From positions 1 to 5,428 of the forward strand of contig JANTGB010000182.1 in NCBI GenBank assembly GCA_024763115.1: a stretch of 5,428 bases of DNA. Direction: 5' to 3'. Each line of letters begins with the position of its first letter. The first letter of the stretch is position 1. This DNA is from Desulfobulbaceae bacterium (GTDB taxonomy: Bacteria > Desulfobacterota > Desulfobulbia > Desulfobulbales > SURF-16). The notes beneath the pieces were generated by a model. It saw nothing but the letters and a program-made list of their open reading frames with translations. It was not told the DNA's origin and searched no databases. The position numbers and the translations under genes were made by a program. Below, in pieces: positions 1 to 5,428 of the stretch.

Positions 1-92
1 GCAGAGCTACGCCTCCGGATTGCATAATTGCAGATCGCTTTTCTAAATGTTCAGATTGCGCCTTAGAATGCGAAGTTATTTTTGAGTGAGCC
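1..92. other. Sequence downstream of arnD, no terminator seen
   Basis: No GC-rich hairpin followed by a T-run is visible on the minus strand, so the arn transcript may continue past the window. Minus-strand bases 91-2 are open in one frame, with an ATG at 23-25 lacking a good ribosome binding site. That peptide does not resemble the start of ArnT, ArnE or ArnF. The downstream gene therefore cannot be named. Confidence 0.4.
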
Positions 93-998
93 CTAAGCCC
101 CTGAACTCTCCCGGCATGAAACCCATCCTTCTCGTCCCGGTATTTCACTGCTCACGATTGGATAATTTTTTCCCAGGGGAGGAAAAGCATTTAATATATC
201 CTTGAGTGGGGTAAAGAAAATATTATCGGCTTGGGCTTTTTGCAAAAAATCCTCAAAAAGAGCAAGACAGCTTATGCCCTCAGCCTCGGCATGGATGGTA
301 AGGACGTTAAGTTGATTTGGCCGAAAAAGTGAGAGAAGATGATTATTATAGGTATTTTTATTAACACCGTTTCTGCCTATCAGTTCATCATAGGTAGGCA
401 GGGTGACCGGAACCTGCGGCTGACTTAAGCAAACTCCTTCAACCATTGGATAAAAAGAAAATGATCCCCGGCAATCCGAATTATAGGCAAAGCCCAGGCG
501 TTCTTTTTCCACAAGAACCTTGTCTGTGCAGCGCCAGCCCGGAACTGCGGAACAGGTGACTTTCCGGCCGGTAATTGTCTCCAGCGCCTCCTTCCCGTTT
601 TTCAATTCTGAATATATCGCTTCGTTGCTCATTGTCCCGACATGCATCTGCCATCGGTGATGATCCCAGGCGTGGAGGCCTATTTCATGCCCGGCTTTTG
701 CTGTATTTTTAATGACATAATCACAAGACCTGCCGATATTCGGCCCCGGCCGCAGGGTGCCGCGCAGGATAATATCCCAACCATACAGGCTGGCGGCTTT
801 ACTGCGCATCATCTTGATAAAAAAAGCAGGCCGGAGCAGACGCCAGAGATGACGGCCCATATTATCCGGCCCGACTGAGAAAAAAAAAGTTGCCGTGATC
901 CCGTGCCTTTCCAGAACATCCAGCAGGGCGGGCACACCCAGGCGGGTTCCGCGCAGGGTGTCTACATCAATACGCAGTCCTGCCTCTACGCTGCACAT
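93..998 (-). CDS. arnD: 4-deoxy-4-formamido-L-arabinose-phosphoundecaprenol deformylase ArnD
   Basis: ArnD is a NodB-type polysaccharide deacetylase homologue (carbohydrate esterase 4-like). It removes the formyl group from undecaprenyl-phosphate-Ara4FN at the cytoplasmic side of the inner membrane, giving the Ara4N donor. The protein has 301 residues (E. coli, 296). Landmarks: GLRIDVDTLRGTR with acids D11 and D13, FFFSVGPDNMGRHLWRLLRP (38-57), AASLYGWDI (68-76) and GLHAWDHHRWQ, giving the metal-binding H109-x3-H113. Further on are YNSDCRG (172-178), PVTLPTYDELIGR (197-209), THAE-like TIHAEAEG with H236, and GREGW (288-292). The ATG at 998 gives the family N-terminus. It lies 13 nt inside the end of arnA and has no clear Shine-Dalgarno before it (GATACGATAGA), so translation probably depends on coupling to arnA. 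The last few residues (CRESSGA) are not conserved. Function is very firm; the lack of an independent ribosome binding site is an inference from the sequence. Confidence 0.97.
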   Translation of the reverse strand: MCSVEAGLRIDVDTLRGTRLGVPALLDVLERHGITATFFFSVGPDNMGRHLWRLLRPAFFIKMMRSKAASLYGWDIILRGTLRPGPNIGRSCDYVIKNTAKAGHEIGLHAWDHHRWQMHVGTMSNEAIYSELKNGKEALETITGRKVTCSAVPGWRCTDKVLVEKERLGFAYNSDCRGSFSFYPMVEGVCLSQPQVPVTLPTYDELIGRNGVNKNTYNNHLLSLFRPNQLNVLTIHAEAEGISCLALFEDFLQKAQADNIFFTPLKDILNAFPPLGKNYPIVSSEIPGREGWVSCRESSGA

Positions 999-2986
999 TC
1001 TATCGTATCTGTTGCCAGTGCCTGGCGGAGAAAATAATCCAGCGTTTCTTCAATAGACTGTTCAAGAGGAACATGAGGCTGCCAGTTTAATAATCGATTG
1101 GCCAACCGGATGGAGGGGCGCCGATGCTGAACATCTTCATAGCCTGAGCCGTAAAAGGCCCTGCTTTCAACGGAACGGATACCGGCCAGGGGTGGAAATT
1201 TATCCCGCAGGGGATGCTGCTCAAATTTTTCGGTCAGCAGATGGGCCAGTTCCCTGATGCTCGCTTCATTGTCCGGGTTGCCTATATTAAATATGCGACT
1301 GTCGCAACAGTTATCTTTATTTTCAATAATCCTGAACAGGCAGTCAATTCCGTCTTTGACATCAGTAAAACAGCGCTGCTGACTGCCGCCGTCCACCAGG
1401 TTGATGGGTGTGCCTTCCACCAGGTTCAGAATAAGTTTAGTGATGACCCTGGAGCTGCCTATTCTTGCAGACTCCAGATTATCAAGCCTTGGCCCGACCC
1501 AGTTGAATGGGCGAATCAAAGTGAACTGCAACCCTTTAGTGGCTCCATAGGCCCAGATAACCCGATCCAGCAACTGTTTACTGCAGGAATAGATCCAGCG
1601 CTGTTTGTGAATCGGCCCCAGCACCAGCCGGGAGCGCTCCTCATTAAATTCCTCATCCTCACACATGCCATACACTTCAGAGGTGGAGGGGAAGATAATT
1701 CGTTTGCCATACTTGGTGCAGTAGCGGACGATGCGCAGGTTTTCCTCGAAATCAAGCTCAAAGACCCGAAGGGGATTACGGACGTATTCGGCCGGGGTGG
1801 CAATGGCTACCAGGGGCAGGATAATATCGCATTTACGAACATGATATTCGATCCATTCCCGGTGAATGGAGATATCACCCTCACTGAAATGAAAACCTGG
1901 CCGGCCCAGTAGACGACCAATGGAATTTTTACCCAGATCCATGGCATGAACCTCATAGCGACCACTGTCCAGCAGCCGTTCACTTAAGTGATTGCCGATA
2001 AATCCATCCGCGCCGAGGATGAGGACATGTTTCTTGCGCTGCTGTTCACAGGCCAGGGATTTTTTACTACCAAAACGCATACCTTCAGCAAGACACAGGT
2101 CACGGGCCAACTGGACGCCGTTGACAAACAAACCTCCTTCCTCAACCTGACCGGCGCGCACTTCAAGTGCGCCCTGGCCGCAGTTTATGACCAGCGGGTT
2201 CTCGGAAAGCACCATTCCCGGTTGCTGAGCAGTGTCTCCCTCTACAGGAGTCACCGACCATAACAGTACTTTTTGGTTACCGAGATAACTGAAAGCGCCG
2301 GGATAGGGCCTGGTGACCGCCCGGATCAGATTATAGATTTGCTCGGCGCTCTGTTGCCAGTTGATTACTCCATCTGCCGGTTTGCGTCCGCCAAAATAGC
2401 TGGCCTGGGAATGATCCTGGGGAATCCGCGTAATCTGTCCGGCAAGAAGCCCCGGCAAGGTCGTATCCAATAATTTACCTGCTGTCGCAGTAAGTTTACC
2501 GTGCAAGATGAGAGCGGTATCTTCCGGTGTAATTGCAATCCGCTGCTGAGCAACAATATCACCATTATCAGGCTGCGGGGTCATGTAATGGAGCGTAACC
2601 CCGGTTTCGTCTTCCCCATTGACCAACGCCCAGTTCACCGGACAGCGGCCCCGGTACTTCGGCAACAGGGAGCCGTGCAGATTCAGACAGCCGTTTGCAG
2701 GAATTTGCAGGATCTCGGGCCCGACCATTGAGCGGTAGTAAAAGGAGAAAATGATATCAGGCGCAAGTTCTCGAATCCGGTCAACCCAGAGCGGATGATT
2801 GATATTATCCGGGGCAAAGACCTGCAGACCGTTTTCTGCGGCCAGTTCGGCAACGGAATCAAACCAGAGGTTTTCCTGCGGATTATCCTGGTGGGTAAAG
2901 ACTGCCTGAATATCAAATCCATGATCAAGCAGGGCTTTGATACCGATACAACCGATATTATGATAGGCAAGGACAACTGTTTTCAT
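986..2986 (-). CDS. arnA: Bifunctional UDP-glucuronate decarboxylase / UDP-Ara4N formyltransferase ArnA
   Basis: ArnA catalyses two non-consecutive steps of UDP-Ara4FN synthesis. The C-terminal domain oxidatively decarboxylates UDP-glucuronate with NAD+, and the N-terminal domain formylates UDP-L-Ara4N with 10-formyltetrahydrofolate. The protein has 666 residues (E. coli, 660) and both domains are intact. Formyltransferase domain, about 1-304: NLHGSLLPKYRG contains N102 and H104, and D140 lies in PQPDNGD; these are the family's catalytic triad at the same numbers as in E. coli. A C-terminal subdomain follows. Decarboxylase domain (extended SDR), about 318-660: the NAD-binding GADGFIG at 325-331, S436/E437 in PSTSEVYG, YSCSK with Y466 and K470, and R622 in QHRRPSIR, each offset by three from the E. 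coli residues S433/E434/Y463/K467/R619. AAGGA at 2992-2996 is a well-placed ribosome binding site, 29 nt after arnC. The 3' end overlaps arnD. No active-site loss is seen. Confidence 0.98.
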   Translation of the reverse strand: MKTVVLAYHNIGCIGIKALLDHGFDIQAVFTHQDNPQENLWFDSVAELAAENGLQVFAPDNINHPLWVDRIRELAPDIIFSFYYRSMVGPEILQIPANGCLNLHGSLLPKYRGRCPVNWALVNGEDETGVTLHYMTPQPDNGDIVAQQRIAITPEDTALILHGKLTATAGKLLDTTLPGLLAGQITRIPQDHSQASYFGGRKPADGVINWQQSAEQIYNLIRAVTRPYPGAFSYLGNQKVLLWSVTPVEGDTAQQPGMVLSENPLVINCGQGALEVRAGQVEEGGLFVNGVQLARDLCLAEGMRFGSKKSLACEQQRKKHVLILGADGFIGNHLSERLLDSGRYEVHAMDLGKNSIGRLLGRPGFHFSEGDISIHREWIEYHVRKCDIILPLVAIATPAEYVRNPLRVFELDFEENLRIVRYCTKYGKRIIFPSTSEVYGMCEDEEFNEERSRLVLGPIHKQRWIYSCSKQLLDRVIWAYGATKGLQFTLIRPFNWVGPRLDNLESARIGSSRVITKLILNLVEGTPINLVDGGSQQRCFTDVKDGIDCLFRIIENKDNCCDSRIFNIGNPDNEASIRELAHLLTEKFEQHPLRDKFPPLAGIRSVESRAFYGSGYEDVQHRRPSIRLANRLLNWQPHVPLEQSIEETLDYFLRQALATDTIECAA

Positions 2987-2991
2987 AGAGT

Positions 2992-2996
2992 TCCTT
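2992..2996 (-). promoter_or_regulatory. arnA ribosome binding site
   Basis: AAGGA on the minus strand lies five bases before the arnA ATG at 2984-2986, in the 29-nt arnC-arnA gap. It is the strongest Shine-Dalgarno in the operon and suggests arnA is initiated independently, unlike arnC and arnD, which start inside the preceding gene. Confidence 0.7.
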
Positions 2997-3015
2997 TTTG
3001 CAAAATTGGATTATG

Positions 3016-3966
3016 TTACTGTTCTGAGGCGGAAGAGATAATTTCCTGAATAAAATATCTGGGCCGGGCCCGGACATCATGGTAGATGCGGCCGATATAT
3101 TCACCGAGCAACCCCAGGCCGATGAACTGAGCCCCGATGAAGATAAAAAGCAGGGCAAACAGGGTAAAAACACCCTGAGCCGCCCAGGCCGCGCCCATGA
3201 CAAGCCGCATGATCAGGAGAAAGGCGGCAAATGTCATGCCGCTGGCAGCAATTACTGTCCCTAAAAGAGAAAGCAGACGCAGGGGAAAAGTGGACATGGA
3301 GGTCAGCAGATCAAATTGTAGAGAGATAAGTTTGAAAAGCGAGTATTTTGAATCACCCTGTCTGCGGGGTTCATGTTTGACCGGAATTTCGGTCGTTGTC
3401 CGGGCAAAACTATTGGCCAGAATAGGGATAAAAGTGGAATGTTCCCGGCACTGGAGCATGGCCTCGACAATCGGCCGGCGATAGGCCCGGAGCATACAGC
3501 CGTAATCGTGCATCATGACTCCGGTTGCCCGCCGGACCATGGAGTTTACCAGGCTGGACGACAGCTTTCTAAACAGAGTGTCGTGGCGATTGGTGCGGAT
3601 GGTGCCGACTACGTCCACATTATTTCCCATGGCCTGTAACAGCTTGGGGATCTCTTCCGGCGGATTCTGCAAATCAGCATCAAGGGTGATAACAATGTCA
3701 CCCCGGCTCTGGGCCAGACCGGCAAAAACAGCCGCATGCTGCCCGTAATTGCGGTTAAGCAGGACACTGACAAGCTCCGGGTACTCGCGTCCTGCCATGG
3801 CAATCTTTTCCGTTGATCCATCCGTGCTGCCGTCATCCACCAGAATGATTTCAAAACTTCGGCCACTTGGCTTACAAACAGCCAGGCAGCGCTCAACCAG
3901 TTCGTCCAGATTTTCAGCCTCGTTAAATACCGGAATAACGAGGGAACAATTAATTCCCTGTTTCAT
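3016..3966 (-). CDS. arnC: Undecaprenyl-phosphate 4-deoxy-4-formamido-L-arabinose transferase ArnC
   Basis: ArnC is a GT2-family glycosyltransferase anchored in the inner membrane. It transfers Ara4FN from its UDP carrier to undecaprenyl phosphate on the cytoplasmic face. The protein has 316 residues (E. coli ArnC has 322). The GT-A domain shows SLVIPVFNEAENL (8-20), ILVDDGSTDGS (41-51, nucleotide-binding acids D44/D45), NRNYGQHAAVFAG (71-83) and the metal-binding DAD at 96-98 within TLDADLQNPPEEIP. HDYGCMLRAYRR (153-164), STFIPILAN (177-185) and GDSKYS (204-209) follow. Two hydrophobic segments at about 231-256 and 266-288 fit the two membrane helices of the family, and the tail contains GLLGEYIGRIYHDVRARPRYF. 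The arrangement resembles DPM1-type and GtrB transferases, but the conserved blocks and the neighbours pick out ArnC. Its ATG lies within the end of arnB (ATGA), with GAGGTG at 3975-3980 as ribosome binding site, so translation is probably coupled. Confidence 0.97.
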   Translation of the reverse strand: MKQGINCSLVIPVFNEAENLDELVERCLAVCKPSGRSFEIILVDDGSTDGSTEKIAMAGREYPELVSVLLNRNYGQHAAVFAGLAQSRGDIVITLDADLQNPPEEIPKLLQAMGNNVDVVGTIRTNRHDTLFRKLSSSLVNSMVRRATGVMMHDYGCMLRAYRRPIVEAMLQCREHSTFIPILANSFARTTTEIPVKHEPRRQGDSKYSLFKLISLQFDLLTSMSTFPLRLLSLLGTVIAASGMTFAAFLLIMRLVMGAAWAAQGVFTLFALLFIFIGAQFIGLGLLGEYIGRIYHDVRARPRYFIQEIISSASEQ

Positions 3967-5114
3967 CGGGCAAGCACCTCTTTGATGGCGGTAACCACGT
4001 CATCAACATCTTCCATGGTCATAGCCGGGAAGAGGGGCAGAGAACAGATGCGGGCCGAGTTCCACTCCGTGTTCGGCAGCGTACCCAGGGCCTGCGGCAT
4101 GGTTGTCCGGTAATACCGCTGTTCATGGACAGCGCGGAAATGCAGGCCGGTACCGATATTTCGTTGTTTCAGCTCTTCCATGAAGGTGTCCCGATCCATT
4201 CCCGCCCTGTCTATGTCAAGGCGGACAATGAAAAGGTGCCAGGCATGGACACTGGTAACCTGGGATATGGTCAGGGGCAGGATTTCATCAATATCGGCAA
4301 GTTGTTCCAGGTAGCGTTTTGCCAGCCTGGTTCTCCGGGCGATGAAATCATCAAGACGGGCGAGTTGTCCCAGTCCGAGGACTGCGGCAATATCGGTCAT
4401 GTTATACTTGAAACCCGGTTCCAGGACTTCGGCCTGGGGCGTTCTACCCTGCTGGTTGCGATCGTGGGCGTCAACCCCCAAACCGTGAAACCTGAGTGTG
4501 CGAATTTTGCCGGTCAGCGCTTTATCATCGGCACAGAACATCCCCCCTTCCCCGGTGGTCATGTTTTTTATGGGATGGAAGGAAAAGATAGAAGTACCCT
4601 GCATACCGACCTTTTGTCCTTTGTATTCCGTTCCTGCCGCATGGGCGGCATCTTCCACCACTGCAATATTTCGCTCACGTGCCAGGTTATAGATCGGCTC
4701 CATATCCACTGCCGCCCCGGCAAAATGAACCGGAACAATCAGCCGGGTGTTATCCGTGAGCAACGGTTCAATCATTTCCGCATCAGTCATCAGTGTGTCA
4801 TGATTCACATCAACAAACACCGGCGTCGCCCCTGCCAGCACAATCAGGTTCACTGTGGAAACCCAGGTCATGGCCGGGGTTATCACCTCGTCTCCAGGCC
4901 CGATATTTAAAGCGGAAAGCAGCAGATGCATGCCTGCTGTTGCCGAGGTCAGGGCTACCGCCCCTTTGCATCCGCAATACGAAGAGAATGATTTTTCAAA
5001 CTGTGCGGTCCTGGAACCGGTGGTAATCCAGCCGCTGCGCAGAACTTCACCAACAGCGGCTATTTCTTCCTCACTGATTAAAGGCCTGGAGAATGGGAGA
5101 AATTTTTTTCGCAT
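3963..5114 (-). CDS. arnB: UDP-4-amino-4-deoxy-L-arabinose--oxoglutarate aminotransferase ArnB
   Basis: This PLP-dependent aminotransferase (DegT/DnrJ/EryC1 family, fold type I) converts UDP-4-keto-arabinose to UDP-L-Ara4N using glutamate, in the cytoplasm. With the ATG at 5114 the protein has 383 residues, close to the usual family length of about 380. The N-terminus then reads MRKKFLPFSRP, matching the family start FLPFSRP. Visible landmarks are SGWITTG (about 27-33), TSATAGMH (56-63), VEDAAHAAG (153-161, cofactor-contacting acid) and FSFHPIKN, whose lysine (about 183) is the expected Schiff-base residue. FHGLGVDA, PGFKYNMTD and GTGLHFRA follow, with NTEWNSARICSLPLFP near the C-terminus. 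The frame stays open upstream to a TTG at 5201, but the extra 29 residues do not resemble the family, and an AAGGA lies just before the 5114 ATG. It is the first gene of the operon and overlaps arnC by 4 nt (ATGA). Identification is very firm; the start is firm. Confidence 0.97.
   Translation of the reverse strand: MRKKFLPFSRPLISEEEIAAVGEVLRSGWITTGSRTAQFEKSFSSYCGCKGAVALTSATAGMHLLLSALNIGPGDEVITPAMTWVSTVNLIVLAGATPVFVDVNHDTLMTDAEMIEPLLTDNTRLIVPVHFAGAAVDMEPIYNLARERNIAVVEDAAHAAGTEYKGQKVGMQGTSIFSFHPIKNMTTGEGGMFCADDKALTGKIRTLRFHGLGVDAHDRNQQGRTPQAEVLEPGFKYNMTDIAAVLGLGQLARLDDFIARRTRLAKRYLEQLADIDEILPLTISQVTSVHAWHLFIVRLDIDRAGMDRDTFMEELKQRNIGTGLHFRAVHEQRYYRTTMPQALGTLPNTEWNSARICSLPLFPAMTMEDVDDVVTAIKEVLAR
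3975..3980 (-). promoter_or_regulatory. arnC ribosome binding site inside arnB
   Basis: GAGGTG on the minus strand ends eight bases before the arnC ATG and lies within the last codons of arnB. With the ATGA stop/start overlap this is a typical arrangement for translational coupling. Confidence 0.6.
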
Positions 5115-5122
5115 TTTTCCTT
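5115..5122 (-). promoter_or_regulatory. Ribosome binding site deciding the arnB start
   Basis: On the minus strand AAAGGA is followed after three bases by the ATG at 5112-5114. The spacing is short, but the purine run is the only SD-like element near a start whose protein matches the ArnB N-terminus (FLPFSRP). This favours 5114 over the TTG at 5201. Confidence 0.6.
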
Positions 5123-5200
5123 TTTTTTCATAAACGGAACATTTATCATGAACTAAATATTTATGAATCTGTTGATGTAAAATGGGTTTATTTGTCAGCA

Positions 5201-5230
5201 ATTATTATTGTACTACTGCATACCAGACAA
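5201..5230 (-). promoter_or_regulatory. Candidate sigma-70-type promoter of the arn operon
   Basis: On the minus strand TTGTCT (5230-5225, 4 of 6 matches to TTGACA) and AATAAT (5206-5201, 5 of 6 to TATAAT) are separated by 18 bases. Transcription would start near 5194 and leave a leader of about 80 nt before the arnB ATG. It is the best pair I found by eye in the 314-nt region, but AT-rich DNA gives such matches easily. The off-consensus -35 would fit an activator-dependent promoter. Confidence 0.35.
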
Positions 5231-5231
5231 A

Positions 5232-5248
5232 AATGAAGAAATGATGAA
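5232..5248 (-). promoter_or_regulatory. Direct repeat TTCATC-N5-TTCATT abutting the -35, possible response-regulator box
   Basis: On the minus strand TTCATC (5248-5243) and TTCATT (5237-5232) repeat with an 11-bp period, and the second half ends one base before the candidate -35. Hexamer-N5-hexamer spacing is typical of OmpR-family regulators such as PmrA and PhoP, which control arn operons in enteric bacteria. The half-sites are not the enteric PmrA (YTTAAK) or PhoP (TGTTTA) sequences. Binding is an inference. Confidence 0.3.
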
Positions 5249-5291
5249 TATCAGGTTGATTCCCACCCCAAAAAAACAAAAATCACCCAAA

Positions 5292-5308
5292 TCTTCACAA
5301 TTTCTTCA
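5292..5308 (-). repeat. Perfect direct repeat TGAAGA-N5-TGAAGA upstream of arnB
   Basis: Two identical hexamers, TGAAGA at 5308-5303 and 5297-5292 on the minus strand, are 11 bp apart, one helical turn. The pair lies about 60 bp upstream of the candidate -35. It could be a second regulator site or chance in a purine-rich stretch. An ATGAAGAAAT segment overlapping it (5300-5309) recurs inverted at 5233-5242. Confidence 0.3.
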
Positions 5309-5428
5309 TATAACAATGCTATGTATGGTAGCAGGTAACCGTTCACCAGGGCACCAAATTTACGATAACCTTCAGTCCTGTAAGTGTTTACCAGTGCCTT
5401 AGATTCGTTCGTTTGGGACTTCGAAGCA

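Larger units (their letters stand above)
5115..5428. other. AT-rich region upstream of arnB, no convincing gene
   Basis: This 314-nt stretch holds the candidate promoter and the repeats listed separately. I see no tRNA, no recognisable protein and no terminator. A minus-strand frame is open from the window edge to a TGA at 5251-5253 (58 codons, tail rich in hydrophobic residues). It could be the end of an upstream gene, but I do not recognise it. A plus-strand frame at 5208-5402 gives an unrecognisable peptide and overlaps the likely promoter, so I do not call it. Confidence 0.5.

Noticed and set aside
60..67. The octamer GCCTTAGA occurs at 60-67 and again at 5396-5403, flanking the four genes like short direct repeats.
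   Set aside because: Only eight bases match and the flanks diverge at once; no transposase, integrase or tRNA is present. Most likely chance.
1..92. An intrinsic terminator after arnD.
   Set aside because: No stable stem followed by a T-run was found on the minus strand; short palindromic bits such as TGCA-N4-TGCA (21-32) are too weak.
1214..1912. A 232-codon plus-strand open frame opposite the ArnA decarboxylase domain.
   Set aside because: It is antisense to highly conserved, catalytically complete arnA sequence and has no recognisable domain or start signal; a shadow of arnA codon usage.
986..2986. The possibility that the 666-residue ArnA is an unusual gene fusion.
   Set aside because: The two-domain architecture is the normal form of ArnA in this pathway, and length and residue spacing match the E. 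coli enzyme.
4125..4910. A 261-codon plus-strand open frame opposite arnB.
   Set aside because: It lies wholly antisense to conserved ArnB sequence, its product resembles nothing I know and is rich in His, Gly and Pro as expected from a shadow frame.
5115..5201. A 29-residue N-terminal extension of ArnB starting at the TTG at 5201.
   Set aside because: The extension does not resemble ArnB, the family start FLPFSRP follows the ATG at 5114, and the TTG overlaps the candidate -10 region. The ATG with AAAGGA before it is the better start.
5115..5428. Enteric PmrA (YTTAAK-N5-YTTAAK) or PhoP (TGTTTA-N5-TGTTTA) boxes upstream of arnB.
   Set aside because: I looked on both strands. There is no TTAA pair, and only isolated GTTTA halves (for example near 5186-5190 and 5386-5390) without a correctly spaced partner.

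Overview
The window carries four consecutive minus-strand genes in the order arnB, arnC, arnA, arnD (reading from high to low coordinates). This is the core of the arn (pmrHFI...) operon for 4-amino-4-deoxy-L-arabinose (L-Ara4N) modification of lipid A. All four proteins are full length and keep long sequence blocks and active-site residues of the enterobacterial Arn enzymes, so the identifications are secure. The host should be a Gram-negative bacterium that makes lipopolysaccharide. The proteins are clearly diverged from E. coli/Salmonella, so a non-enteric proteobacterium or related phylum is likely, but I cannot name a species.

Layout: 5115-5428 is an AT-rich leader with a candidate promoter for the operon and hexamer-N5-hexamer direct repeats of the kind bound by OmpR-family response regulators. 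arnB occupies 3963-5114 and arnC 3016-3966, sharing an ATGA overlap. A 29-nt gap holding a good ribosome binding site separates arnC from arnA (986-2986). arnD (93-998) overlaps the end of arnA by 13 nt. Positions 1-92 lie downstream of arnD; I see no terminator there, so the transcript may run on. In other bacteria arnT, arnE and arnF usually follow at this point, but none is visible in this window.

How the genes work together, from family knowledge: the C-terminal domain of ArnA oxidatively decarboxylates UDP-glucuronate to UDP-Ara4O. ArnB transaminates this to UDP-L-Ara4N, and the N-terminal domain of ArnA formylates the amine. ArnC moves Ara4FN onto undecaprenyl phosphate at the inner membrane, and ArnD removes the formyl group. 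Later steps (flipping by ArnE/F, transfer to lipid A by ArnT) and the supply of UDP-glucuronate (Ugd) are not encoded here. The expected outcome is reduced negative charge on lipid A and resistance to polymyxin and other cationic peptides.

I found no mobile element, CRISPR array, RNA gene or undescribed system. The observations worth checking are regulatory: direct repeats abutting the -35 element, and a short open frame at each window edge.
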